A DNA stretch of 64,000 nucleotides from M55B132 sp964508895 (GCA_964508895.1 CAZDWF010000002.1:13042-77041); one strand, 5' to 3'. Counted from the first letter of the stretch, positions 36,252-45,170 are shown. Notes: generated by a model not told the origin, from the sequence alone. Numbers and translations are program-made.

Positions 36252-37199
36252 TTGAAAATATCGAAAGAATTTAAGGTTGGCTTGGTATTTATTATAGCAA
36301 TTGCCGCATTCATCTGGGGATTTAATTATCTTAAAGGTTTTGACCTGTTTAAGGAATATAAAACAATTTATTCAGTATATCCCAGGATAAACGGACTTAC
36401 TACTTCTAACCCGGTTTCAATAAATGGTCTTAAGGTTGGACAGGTTGCTGATATTTATTTTGAGCCTAATAATTCAGGCAGGATCGTAGTTTCCATGACC
36501 ATTACGACTGATCTTCCCATTCCTGATAATTCTATTGCCAATATTTTCAGCTCTGACCTTATGGGTTCAAAGGCAATTGACCTGGTACTTGGCGACAGTA
36601 AAATAATACTTGCTAATGGTGACACCTTACCCTCAAAGGTAGAAGCAAGTATCAAAGAAGCAGTGAATCAACAAATCAAGCCATTAAAGAATAAAGCAGA
36701 AGACCTGATCAAATCCATCGATTCTGTTGTAGTTGCATTAAGGAGTGTGCTTAATGAAAAATCCAGGAAAAATCTTGAGAATTCCATTGCAAGTATTTCA
36801 CGTACTTTATATAACCTTGAAAATGCATCATATAATATAGATACTCTGGTGGTAAGCCAGAAATCACGACTGGCACAGATCCTTTTCAATATGGAGATGA
36901 TCACTAATAACATATACAATAACAATGAAAAGATTGATAACATCATTGATAATTTCTCCTCCATAAGCGATTCTCTTGCCCAGGCTGAAATCCCAAGAAC
37001 TTTCAACAACATCAACCGTACAGTTAATGATCTGGCTGTTATTACAGGAAAAATAAATAAAGGAGAAGGCACACTGGGATTGCTTATTAACGACGATAAG
37101 CTTTATCATAACCTACAGAATGCTGCTGCAGATCTGGATACTCTTCTTAAGGATATAAATGATAACCCAAAGAAATACGTAAAGTTCTCAATCTTCTAA
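36252..37199 (+). CDS. MCE/MlaD family lipid-transport protein
   Basis: This 315-aa protein has one N-terminal membrane anchor (about residues 8-25), an MCE domain (about 38-115, with NGLKVGQVADI and GSKAIDLVLG) and a long helical tail that could form a coiled coil. MlaD-type proteins bind and carry phospholipids between the inner and outer membrane with an ABC transporter. Translation starts at TTG 36252; no in-frame ATG exists before the membrane anchor, and a stop lies just upstream. The gene ends with a 12-nt overlap of the convergent OstA-like gene. Confidence 0.88.
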   Translation: MKISKEFKVGLVFIIAIAAFIWGFNYLKGFDLFKEYKTIYSVYPRINGLTTSNPVSINGLKVGQVADIYFEPNNSGRIVVSMTITTDLPIPDNSIANIFSSDLMGSKAIDLVLGDSKIILANGDTLPSKVEASIKEAVNQQIKPLKNKAEDLIKSIDSVVVALRSVLNEKSRKNLENSIASISRTLYNLENASYNIDTLVVSQKSRLAQILFNMEMITNNIYNNNEKIDNIIDNFSSISDSLAQAEIPRTFNNINRTVNDLAVITGKINKGEGTLGLLINDDKLYHNLQNAAADLDTLLKDINDNPKKYVKFSIF

Positions 37200-38723
37200 T
37201 GAAGGTTCAAGCCAGTTAAAAATATCCCATTTTGTTTTCGGGCGCCGTTCTCCCCGCCATTTGAATCCTTTTAAGCGGAGTTCATTCTGAGGCAACTCTC
37301 CCTCAGGGTAAAGAACAGCATCAGGCCTGTCGATATAAGTGATAGTTATAATATCATTATTTTCCAGGAAAATAAGCATCTTGCTGGATAAGGCCTTGTT
37401 AACACCGATCAGGTTCCGGTCTTCTTCCCTGACAAAATATAAGGTCTCTGAATTTCCTGAAACAGTAATTTTATAGATCTTATTCCTTTTAAAATAGCCC
37501 ACCATATTTTTCCCTTTTATCTGGTTATATGTTCTATCCAGTGTATCATCCATTGAAATGATAAAGCATGAATTCACAAGAACCATCGAATCAACCTCAT
37601 CGTTTGCATTTACAATTCGAATGGTATCGGCAAAAAGCTGGTTATCTTCTGTCCATAATATAGGTCCATTAAACAATGTTACTGTTGAATCAGGGAAATA
37701 ATAAACCAGAGAATCGCATAATCCCTGAAGGTCTTCACGGAAAAATTTAACTTTATAATATGCATAAATAGATTCAGCATGATCCAGCGAATCAGACCTG
37801 ATCAATAGAGTGTCGGCATGTAAAAAAAGGGAATCATAACGGTCGATCATAATAGCCACCGCGCTATCCGTCACAAAAGCATAACCGTCACGCCTGTCGA
37901 ATTCAGCATAATTCCCTGTGATCGCAACATCCTGAAGAGTATCTCTTATCAGAATTTCATCATAAGCCTCACCATATTCATTGCCATTATCAAAATAAAT
38001 ACTGTCGCCATACATCTGCTGTTCATTATGCCTGATAAAAGCATTCTGCTTCAGATAAGCCACATCATTCTTTGTGTCATATTTTCCACGTTCACAATAA
38101 ATCGAATCCTCTTCACCTAATATGTTCGTTGGCCCCAGTATATATGCAATTTCTGTATCGGTATTATACTTAAGTGTATCCGAATACATTTCATAATCAG
38201 GATTCACAAGCACAACACTATCCTTAAAGAAAAACTCCTTATCGTCAGTATAATAATATCCGATCTTGCTGGTGAGCACATTAGTATCACTCACAATGCG
38301 GCCCCCTGTATTATAATAGGCAATACCCGTTAAACGATGATAGGTAAGATGTTCTGTAGTAAGAACAGCCCTGTTGTCTTCCAGGATAACATTGTAATGC
38401 AGGTATGCAATTTTTGTCGAGCCCTCATAATTCATGATGTCACCATAAATATCTGTTGAATCATTTACATCAATATGCACATTTCCAAAAGCATTGAAGT
38501 TATTATCTTTCTTGTTGAGGTATGCACTATCGCAGTAAAATAATGTGCTATCCTGTTTGAGTATAACATCACCTATAAGCCTTTCAATATCTTTCCCTAT
38601 CCTTTCATCATACTTCAGGTCGTTAGCACGGATCAGCATCACTTTGGTCTTTTGCTGTGAAAAGGCATTAGATGCAATGATGAGCAAAATGATTATTGAA
38701 ATGTATTTTAGGGATTGATCCAT
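37188..38723 (-). CDS. OstA-like (LptA-domain) secreted protein
   Basis: This 511-aa protein has a signal peptide (MDQSLKYISIIILLIIASNAFS) and repeated short beta-strand units of the OstA/LptA type (DVILKQDSTLFYCDSAYLN, FGNVHIDVNDSTDIYGD, and others) throughout. Such jellyroll repeats form the periplasmic LPS bridge. In Bacteroidota this protein is separate from LptD and larger than proteobacterial LptA. The product is likely periplasmic and works with the lptD product nearby. It overlaps the MCE gene by 12 nt at the 3' ends. Confidence 0.82.
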   Translation of the reverse strand: MDQSLKYISIIILLIIASNAFSQQKTKVMLIRANDLKYDERIGKDIERLIGDVILKQDSTLFYCDSAYLNKKDNNFNAFGNVHIDVNDSTDIYGDIMNYEGSTKIAYLHYNVILEDNRAVLTTEHLTYHRLTGIAYYNTGGRIVSDTNVLTSKIGYYYTDDKEFFFKDSVVLVNPDYEMYSDTLKYNTDTEIAYILGPTNILGEEDSIYCERGKYDTKNDVAYLKQNAFIRHNEQQMYGDSIYFDNGNEYGEAYDEILIRDTLQDVAITGNYAEFDRRDGYAFVTDSAVAIMIDRYDSLFLHADTLLIRSDSLDHAESIYAYYKVKFFREDLQGLCDSLVYYFPDSTVTLFNGPILWTEDNQLFADTIRIVNANDEVDSMVLVNSCFIISMDDTLDRTYNQIKGKNMVGYFKRNKIYKITVSGNSETLYFVREEDRNLIGVNKALSSKMLIFLENNDIITITYIDRPDAVLYPEGELPQNELRLKGFKWRGERRPKTKWDIFNWLEPSLED

Positions 38724-38778
38724 TGTAAATTTATTGATGCAAAGCTACAAAAATAAGAGATTATCTTTACCCACTTCA

Positions 38779-38803
38779 ACCTCTCCCTACTTGCAGGGAG
38801 GGG
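38779..38803. repeat. Imperfect GC-rich hairpin
   Basis: CTCTCCCT and AGGGAGGGG pair with one mismatch around a 6-nt loop in the spacer between the OstA-like and lipid-kinase genes. No T-run follows on either strand, so it is probably another extragenic palindrome. Confidence 0.5.
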
Positions 38804-38822
38804 TTAAACTACCTGCACCCAA

Positions 38823-38850
38823 TTCTTAATTATTAATTCTTAATTTTTAA
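38823..38850. repeat. Heptad array (TTCTTAA/TTATTAA type)
   Basis: Four words ending in TAA at exact 7-nt spacing overlap the stop codon of the lipid kinase gene (38833-38835, minus strand), so its last codons are heptad sequence. Confidence 0.65.
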
Positions 38851-39732
38851 TTCTCCCAGTGGCACAATAACATTCAGCGATTCCGGATGGATCTTCACCT
38901 TAAGTTCTTTTCCCAGCTTCTTAGGTTCCCCGTCGATATTTATCCAGCGGGCTTTAGGTGAGCTAACGATAAATTCTTTTGATTTATAGATCTTAATATA
39001 TTTTGATTTATCGATCTTTCTCCAGTATAATAGATTTGCAAGCACAGGAATAGCAACGATAGGCGGTTTCTGAGCTATGCAGATATCCAGGTACCCGTCC
39101 GAAACACTTGCATGTGGAGCAATTGCAGTATTGTATCCAAACTGATCGGAATTATTAAAAGTAATAAAAAGCGCTTCTACTTCTTCACAATGATCTTCAA
39201 ACTGAATAGTGTATTTCTTTGGTTTATATTTTGGATATTGTTCAGTAACTATCTTCAGATAAGATATAAAACCTCTTCTTTTGCTTTTTGCAAATTTCAT
39301 GGCTACCATACCATCAAAACCCACACCAGCAATACTTACAAAAAGGTTTCCATTGACCTCAGCCGTATCAATTTTCTTTATATTATTATCCATAATCACC
39401 TTAATCGCCTTACGTACATTCATAGGAATATGAAGGTGCCTGGCTAATCCATTGCCTGAGCCTGCAGGAATGATACCCATAGGAACATCAGTGTCTTTCA
39501 AAACACCAGTAATCTCATTAACTGTACCATCTCCCCCAACAGCAATTATGGCATCAACTCCTTTTTCAACTTCCTCCTTGCAAATTGAAATTGCATGTCC
39601 TGCTTTACTGGTAAACCGAACTTCACATTCCTTATCAGAATCAATAAAAGCAGTCTCGATCAGGTCAGTGATATTATCTTTCTCCATTATACCTGACACC
39701 GGATTGATTATGAAAACTATTCTTCCTGGCAT
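38833..39732 (-). CDS. Diacylglycerol kinase family lipid kinase
   Basis: This 299-aa protein has the DAGK catalytic signature: N-terminal INPVSG, nucleotide loop VGGDGTVNE and GIIPAGSGNGLARHL, as in YegS/BmrU lipid kinases that phosphorylate diacylglycerol or related lipids at the inner membrane. Length is typical (about 300). It lies 4 nt after the sulfatase gene, so the two are in one operon. Its C-terminus (GELKIKN) is encoded by a heptad array. Linked with the LTA-synthase-like gene, it could recycle diacylglycerol released by phosphoglycerol transfer; this pairing is suggestive only. Confidence 0.88.
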   Translation of the reverse strand: MPGRIVFIINPVSGIMEKDNITDLIETAFIDSDKECEVRFTSKAGHAISICKEEVEKGVDAIIAVGGDGTVNEITGVLKDTDVPMGIIPAGSGNGLARHLHIPMNVRKAIKVIMDNNIKKIDTAEVNGNLFVSIAGVGFDGMVAMKFAKSKRRGFISYLKIVTEQYPKYKPKKYTIQFEDHCEEVEALFITFNNSDQFGYNTAIAPHASVSDGYLDICIAQKPPIVAIPVLANLLYWRKIDKSKYIKIYKSKEFIVSSPKARWINIDGEPKKLGKELKVKIHPESLNVIVPLGELKIKN

Positions 39733-39736
39733 TGAA

Positions 39737-41668
39737 TTATTTGAATGAGATGCGGTTATTGATCATACGGTTATTATATTGCTGAATTACAGCTTTTGTT
39801 AAAATACTCATTTCTTTCCGAACTGAATCATTTTTCTCCAGGATGTTTATCAAAAGCAAGGGATCTTCCCTGAAATTATACAGTGCAAGATCATTTACTC
39901 CATCAAATTTAAAAAGATAATCCCCTTTAATCAACTGGTATGTGGTTGGAAGATATGAAACAGCAAAATGAAGGCTTTCTTCATCAAACACACTATTCCC
40001 AAATGAAAAATATTTTCCCTCATATCCTATGTAATCCAGGATACTGGGAAAGATATCTATATGCTGAGCAACAATCTCTTTATCTGTATTCAGGGAATCT
40101 ACGGGGCTATAAAAGACAATCGGTACACAATACCTTCCCCATGCAGTTTTGTATTCATCGTAACAGGGAGGGAAAGTATGGTCAGATGTTATCACAAAAA
40201 GTGTATTATGGAACCATGGCATACCAGCAGCGGTTTTAAAGAACTGCCGGAGTGCATCATCAGCATATCCAACTGTTTCGTGTATATCAAGTGTTCCTTT
40301 CGGGAAACGATTTTCATATCCTTCAGGTACTAAATAGGGATGATGAGATGAAAGCGTGAAAACATTAGCAAAGAAAGGCTGTGGTGTTTCATTGAGTGTT
40401 CTGGCCATATACTGCAGAAAGGGGCCGTCGAAGATTCCCCAGTCGCCATCAAAATCATCTTCCTTGTTGTATTCACTCCTGCCGTAATACTTATCAAAAC
40501 CGGCTACCTTCGAATAAGATTCAAACCCCATGGTCCCGTTGGTGCCACCATGATAAAAAGCAGTGGAATAACCCTTCTCTTTGAGTTTTGATGCGAGAGA
40601 TTCCACATCGTTACCTACATAAGATGAAACAAGGTATGAACGGTTCATCATACTTGGAATTCCTGATAGAATAGAAGGAATAGCATCCATTGATTTCTCC
40701 CCGTTTGCAAAGCCCTTAAAGGCAAGACTATGTTCCATCAGGGAATCAAGGAAAGGAGTATAGCCTTTGTAATTCCCATTATCAAGATGTGGATTCAGAT
40801 ATGCACTATGCTCAGCGGTAAAACTTTCCAGTATGATAATCACAACATTAGTGTTCCCGTTTCCATTATCTTCCAATTGCATGCTCCTTGCCGGGTTAAA
40901 AATAATGCTTGCCTCTTCCTTACTGAAATAATGCTTTTCTTTCAGTCCTGTGTTCTTCATCGTTTTGATGATGGAAAAAGGAGTGTTTAACACTATTGGG
41001 AAATATTTTGGCTGTGTATATTCTCCGGCATTGATCAGGTTGATTGGTTTATCCTGGAAACCACCTCTTATCAGTAATACAGCAATTGCTGAAACCACAA
41101 TAAGGCGAATGGCATCATACAGATACTTCTTGCCTTTATAAGTTTTGAATCTTTTATAATCTATTCTGAATCTCAATGAAAAGAAAACCAATACTACCAC
41201 AAAAACGATCCATAGCATGGTAATATACCAGAAATCCAGAATGTAATCCAGGACCAAAGTTTGCATTTCCTCACCTGTTTCTCCAACGAAACCGAAAAAA
41301 TCAAAGGTCAGCCGTTTTTGAGTAAACTGTATATAAACCAGGTCGATGAAATTTGCCAATAAGGCAATGGCATTTAAGATGAAAAATAGTGCATAACATA
41401 TTCCCTGGTAAATACGCTTGTTTTTAAAAGGATTAGGAATAAGTACCAGGAAGACTATGGGAAGGTTGAATATGACAAGAGTAAAGAGATCGAATCGAAG
41501 TCCTGCAAACGTAATAAAAAGAAAATGTCCGGTGCTAAGGTTAGAAAAAGCAGAAGGATTGAAAAAATAGATCATTATCCTGGAAAGCAATAACAACACC
41601 AGCACTATCAACAGCCTGAATAATAATACCGAATAAATATTTCCTTTATACCAGTAATGCAACGACAT
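39737..41668 (-). CDS. LTA synthase-like membrane sulfatase
   Basis: This 643-aa protein has five N-terminal membrane segments (about 15-210) and an extracytoplasmic alkaline-phosphatase-fold sulfatase domain. Metal-binding landmarks are VVIIILESF with Glu, the nucleophile region GEKSMDAIPSILSG, and TSDHTFPP with the Asp-His pair. Relatives transfer phosphoglycerol or phosphoethanolamine from phospholipids to envelope glycans. Bacteroidota have no lipoteichoic acid, so lipid A or other glycans are more likely acceptors. The lipid kinase gene follows after 4 nt. Confidence 0.85.
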   Translation of the reverse strand: MSLHYWYKGNIYSVLLFRLLIVLVLLLLSRIMIYFFNPSAFSNLSTGHFLFITFAGLRFDLFTLVIFNLPIVFLVLIPNPFKNKRIYQGICYALFFILNAIALLANFIDLVYIQFTQKRLTFDFFGFVGETGEEMQTLVLDYILDFWYITMLWIVFVVVLVFFSLRFRIDYKRFKTYKGKKYLYDAIRLIVVSAIAVLLIRGGFQDKPINLINAGEYTQPKYFPIVLNTPFSIIKTMKNTGLKEKHYFSKEEASIIFNPARSMQLEDNGNGNTNVVIIILESFTAEHSAYLNPHLDNGNYKGYTPFLDSLMEHSLAFKGFANGEKSMDAIPSILSGIPSMMNRSYLVSSYVGNDVESLASKLKEKGYSTAFYHGGTNGTMGFESYSKVAGFDKYYGRSEYNKEDDFDGDWGIFDGPFLQYMARTLNETPQPFFANVFTLSSHHPYLVPEGYENRFPKGTLDIHETVGYADDALRQFFKTAAGMPWFHNTLFVITSDHTFPPCYDEYKTAWGRYCVPIVFYSPVDSLNTDKEIVAQHIDIFPSILDYIGYEGKYFSFGNSVFDEESLHFAVSYLPTTYQLIKGDYLFKFDGVNDLALYNFREDPLLLINILEKNDSVRKEMSILTKAVIQQYNNRMINNRISFK

Positions 41669-41731
41669 GGTTTTTAATTAATATCTGCAAAATTAATATT
41701 TAATTGGTTTGTTTATAGAAAGAAATTGAAT

Positions 41732-41752
41732 CGTTACGCGTAACGCGTGACG
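41732..41752. repeat. Heptad array (CGTTACG/CGTAACG type), left of four-helix gene
   Basis: Three heptads with an ACGCGT core at 7-nt spacing; a further GTTACGCG is at 41759. Its near twin (19 of 21 bases in direct orientation) lies right of the gene at 42326-42346. Confidence 0.8.
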
Positions 41753-41939
41753 GGATGGTTACGCGTTATCATGTTACAGGAACCTGGCATGATAAGAATT
41801 CATATAACACCCCGTCACTTAAGGGTTTTGAGATAATTTTAGAGATTATGCTAAATATAATCATGAAATTAGAGGGACATATAGGCTGGTTATTTATTAA
41901 GTATAAAATGAATTTTATAAATACTCTAATAAATGAACA

Positions 41940-42302
41940 ATGACCCATAAAGATCTTGATGTCTGGAAAAAGGGAATGGACTTAGCTGCCATGATATACA
42001 AATCAACCAATAACTTTCCTGAATCTGAAAAATATGGTTTGATTTCTCAGCTCAGGAGAGCATCAGTCTCAATTCCAAGTAATATTGCAGAAGGTGCTGC
42101 CAGGAATTCTAATTTAGAATTCATTCGATTTTTACATATCTCATTAGGTTCTCTTTCTGAGCTTGAAACACAAATAGATTTAGCTGTAAGGTTTCAATTT
42201 TTGAATGATGCTGAAGATATTGAAAAATACATAAACAGAATTCGTAACATGCTCTTCGGACTAATTAAATACCTGAAAGAAAAAAACAGCACCAAATCGT
42301 GA
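41940..42302 (+). CDS. Four helix bundle protein (TIGR02436 / S23-like)
   Basis: This 120-aa protein matches the four-helix-bundle family: DLDVWKKGMDLA near the start, FPESEKYGLISQLRRASVSI, then SNIAEGAAR and a Leu-rich last helix. The family first became known from intervening sequences in 23S rRNA genes, but most members are free genes like this one, of unknown function. The gene is bracketed by nearly identical heptad arrays at 41732-41752 and 42326-42346, like a cassette. Confidence 0.85.
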   Translation: MTHKDLDVWKKGMDLAAMIYKSTNNFPESEKYGLISQLRRASVSIPSNIAEGAARNSNLEFIRFLHISLGSLSELETQIDLAVRFQFLNDAEDIEKYINRIRNMLFGLIKYLKEKNSTKS

Positions 42303-42325
42303 AACAAGATTTCGCGTTACCTTCT

Positions 42326-42346
42326 CGTTACGCGTGACGCGTCACG
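42326..42346. repeat. Heptad array (CGTTACG/CGTGACG type), right of four-helix gene
   Basis: This is the twin of 41732-41752, in direct orientation, 24 nt after the stop codon of the four-helix-bundle gene. A GCGTTAC lies just before it. Confidence 0.8.
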
Positions 42347-42446
42347 ACTCTATTGAATTAGCAATCATATTGCAAAAAAATCCCTACCTTTTTGTAGTTT
42401 TTCAAAGCTTCCTGCGACATATATCTTGAATCTCATCATCGTGAAA

Positions 42447-42932
42447 ATGAAAAAGGACAAAAAAGAATTTGTGGCTTTACTGGAAGAAAACAAAGGGATC
42501 ATACATAAGATCTCTTTGCTTTACACCGGTAACCCGGCCGACAAAGCTGATCTTTTCCAGGATATATGTATGCAGCTTTGGCGATCCTATAAAAGTTTCA
42601 GAAACGATTCCCTTTTCAGTACATGGCTTTACAGGGTTGCCCTGAACACGGCCATCAGCCAGGTGAGAAAAAAGAAAACCCTCGACACCAATGAATACCT
42701 GGGTTTGTATTATGAAAGTTCCGGAGGAGATTCAGAAGATAAAAGCAAAATGCTTTTCAAGGCAATAGCACAATTGAACAAGATCGACAGGGCATTGATC
42801 CTATTATGGCTGGAGGAAAAGAAGTATGAAGAGATTGCTGACATCCTGGGGATCAGCAAATCAAATGTGAGTGTAAAGCTTGTAAGGATCAAAGAAAAGT
42901 TAACGGAAATAATTAAAAGTTTTGAAAGATGA
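42447..42932 (+). CDS. RNA polymerase sigma-70 family (ECF-type) sigma factor
   Basis: This 161-aa protein has region 2 (DLFQDICMQLWRSYKSFR and FSTWLYRVALNTAI) and region 4 (YEEIADILGISKSNVSVKLVRIKEKL) of group 4 sigma factors. ATG at 42447 chosen; GTG at 42441 also possible. The next gene starts within its stop (ATGA overlap at 42929), so the membrane protein downstream is probably its anti-sigma or sensor partner. Confidence 0.88.
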   Translation: MKKDKKEFVALLEENKGIIHKISLLYTGNPADKADLFQDICMQLWRSYKSFRNDSLFSTWLYRVALNTAISQVRKKKTLDTNEYLGLYYESSGGDSEDKSKMLFKAIAQLNKIDRALILLWLEEKKYEEIADILGISKSNVSVKLVRIKEKLTEIIKSFER

Positions 42933-43660
42933 AAGATCAGGAATTTAAAGACATATGGAGAAGCCTGGAAGAAAATCCGGGAGTGCCTATCAATGGTGCC
43001 TTTGATGCAGAGAATTTTATCAAATCACGCTCCATTACAGTAAAAGACAAGATAAGGAAGATATTGCAGAACGATATGTTCATCAAGCTTGCTAGCGGGA
43101 TAGTAATATTGCTCGATATAGCATTTTATATCAACACTATCAATGTGTTATATGTATGTTTTGCATTACTGATCTTCCTTGCAATTATGTTGTTCATAGA
43201 ATACAAAACCCTGCAACAATTTCGCAGGATTGCAGACCCTGGTTTAAATACCCGCGACAACCTCTCAGAAGTTTTGATATTCCTTCAGAGAAAATCCAAT
43301 ATTCTGGGAATACTCACTGCATCCTCACAGATATTGATATTCATACCAGGCCTGTTGGCATATTTCTTCCTCACTTATGGATATCTAAAACCTATGACAG
43401 GCATGAGTTTCTTTGTATTTACCACCTTATGTTTGATTGGTATCATTATATCATATATCAGAACCTCATCTCAGATAAAATTTTACATCAAACATATTAC
43501 CATCTGCATGTCGGATCTTAACGACAATATTCTTCAATTGGCTTATTCCGCTATTGAAAAAGAGCGCAAACAGGATAATACTATGAAAATAGTGATAGGG
43601 TTGTTGCTGGTCTTCGCTTTCGTAGCTTTTATAGCTGTAATAAAATCCATTACAGGATAA
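42929..43660 (+). CDS. Membrane protein, possible anti-sigma partner
   Basis: This 243-aa protein has a soluble N-terminus of about 50 residues (KDQEFKDIWRSLEENPG) and then about five hydrophobic segments, the last at the C-terminus. It starts in an ATGA overlap with the sigma factor stop. That position and architecture fit a regulator that holds the sigma factor at the membrane, but no zinc-binding anti-sigma motif is present. Confidence 0.7.
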   Translation: MKDQEFKDIWRSLEENPGVPINGAFDAENFIKSRSITVKDKIRKILQNDMFIKLASGIVILLDIAFYINTINVLYVCFALLIFLAIMLFIEYKTLQQFRRIADPGLNTRDNLSEVLIFLQRKSNILGILTASSQILIFIPGLLAYFFLTYGYLKPMTGMSFFVFTTLCLIGIIISYIRTSSQIKFYIKHITICMSDLNDNILQLAYSAIEKERKQDNTMKIVIGLLLVFAFVAFIAVIKSITG

Positions 43661-43690
43661 TGATGCATACTGGAAAACCTGTCTTGCCTG

Positions 43691-43737
43691 TCTCCCGGGA
43701 GGGAATCGAACCCGCGACCCGCTGATTAAGAGTCAGC
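43691..43737 (-). other. tRNA-Lys(CTT) 3' fragment, probable attachment site
   Basis: The reverse complement reads as an anticodon arm with stem GCTGA/TCAGC and loop CTCTTAA (anticodon CTT), then the T arm with GGTTCGATTCC and the 3' acceptor strand. The D arm and 5' acceptor strand are missing and are replaced by unrelated sequence after 43737. Such a 3' fragment marks one end of an element that recombines at a tRNA gene. Its orientation places the chromosome on the left and the element on the right. Confidence 0.8.
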
Positions 43738-43892
43738 CTTTTTCTGAATCCTTGCAATGGGATATAACCTTATATTACTTATTTACTGTTATTTATAATT
43801 TATATTACTTTGTATTAATTCACATTATTTGTACATTTGCTTGCAAATGGCTTGCAAATTTAAATCATTTGCAAACGTGTAAATTACTTATA

Positions 43893-45111
43893 ATGAGTAC
43901 TAATGTAAAAATTATTCTGGACAATAGAAGTCAAAAATCGGATAAAACTTACCCGTTGATACTTCGAATTATTCACAACAGGAAAAGCATATCCATTCCT
44001 CTTGGCTACTCATTCCTTGAAAATGACTGGAATGATGAGATTAAAGAGGTCAAGAAATCTTACACCGGAGTTTCGAATATATCCCGGTTGAATAAGTTGA
44101 TCCATAAAAAGAAAGTTGATGCATTAGATATAATAAATCAGCTCCAGGATAGTGGCGAGATAAATAATCTCTCGGTAAAAGAAATCAAGGCCAGAATAGT
44201 AAATAAGGATAGCAACCAAACCTTCTACAATTATACAGAAGATATTATATCTGAAATGGAAGATGCCGAACGGTTTGGATATTCAAGATCCGTTAACAAC
44301 ACACTTCAAGCAGTAAAATCATTTACAGATGAGAATGACTTTCCATTAAAGGATCTCAATTATGATTTTCTGTTTCGTTTCGAGAATTTCTGCAGGAAGC
44401 GTGGAAATTCCACAAACACCATAGCTGTTTATATGCGAACCATTAAAATGATATTCAACAGGGGTATAAAATCCGGGGTCGTTAAAAAAAGAACAATATC
44501 CTTTTTCTGGCTATAAGATAAAAACTGCTAAGACAAAGAAAAGGGCTGTTCATAGGGAAGTCATTGAATTGATTGAGAAACTTGAGCTAAAAGAAAACAC
44601 AAGAATCTGGCATGCTCGAAATTATTTCCTATTTAGTTTCTATGCAATGGGTATGAATTTTGCTGATATGGCTCATTTGAGAATTGAAAACATCTCTGAG
44701 GGCCGCATTGAGTATAAAAGACAGAAAACAAAGAAGCAATACTCAATAAAAATTACTCCTCAAATGGATAAGATTTTACAATACTACATCCCACAAAAAG
44801 AATCAGAGAAATACATATTCCCAATTATTTCAGTTGAAGGAAGTCCAAAACAGGAATATCAGGAATTCTTTGAAAAGCGCAGGACATTTAACAAGCAACT
44901 AAAAGAAATAGCCAAATTGTGTGGGATTGAGGCCAATCTCACAAGTTATGTGGCTCGTCACTCATGGGCTACAATTGCAAAATGGAAAGAAGTTCCGATT
45001 GCTGCTATTAGTGAAGGCTTGGGGCATGGTGATGTGAAAACAACTGAAGTTTATCTCGACAGTTTTGATAAAGAGGTTTTAGATGAATATAACCAGCGTA
45101 TTACTGAATAA
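43893..45111 (+). pseudogene. Tyrosine recombinase (integrase), frameshifted
   Basis: Two reading frames together make one phage-integrase-like protein of about 405 aa. The first (to 44516) holds an N-terminal arm and SAM-like core-binding domain; the second (open from about 44488 to 45111) holds the catalytic domain with TSYVARHSWATIAK, EGLGHGDVKTTEVYL and the nucleophile Tyr. The shift lies in a run of seven A at 44484-44490: removing one A joins the frames. The first-frame ending ISFFWL is abnormal, while the other frame continues with a family-like YPFSGYKIKT. So it is an inactivated gene or a homopolymer sequencing error. It is 155 nt from the tRNA fragment. Confidence 0.8.
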
Positions 45112-45170
45112 TATCATATTAAGTATTCATAACTAAAATTGTCATAGAAACCAAGTACTAATTTTTCAAT

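Noticed and set aside
41755..41943. Small plus-strand frame before the four-helix gene
   Set aside because: It begins inside a repeat, has no family-like features and overlaps the real start by a few bases.
43691..43737. Complete tRNA-Lys gene
   Set aside because: No D arm or 5' acceptor strand can be found next to the anticodon arm.
43893..45111. Two separate integrase genes or programmed frameshift
   Set aside because: The first frame ends in an atypical tail right after a run of A, and the other frame continues the domain; no slippery-site context for a +1 shift is evident.
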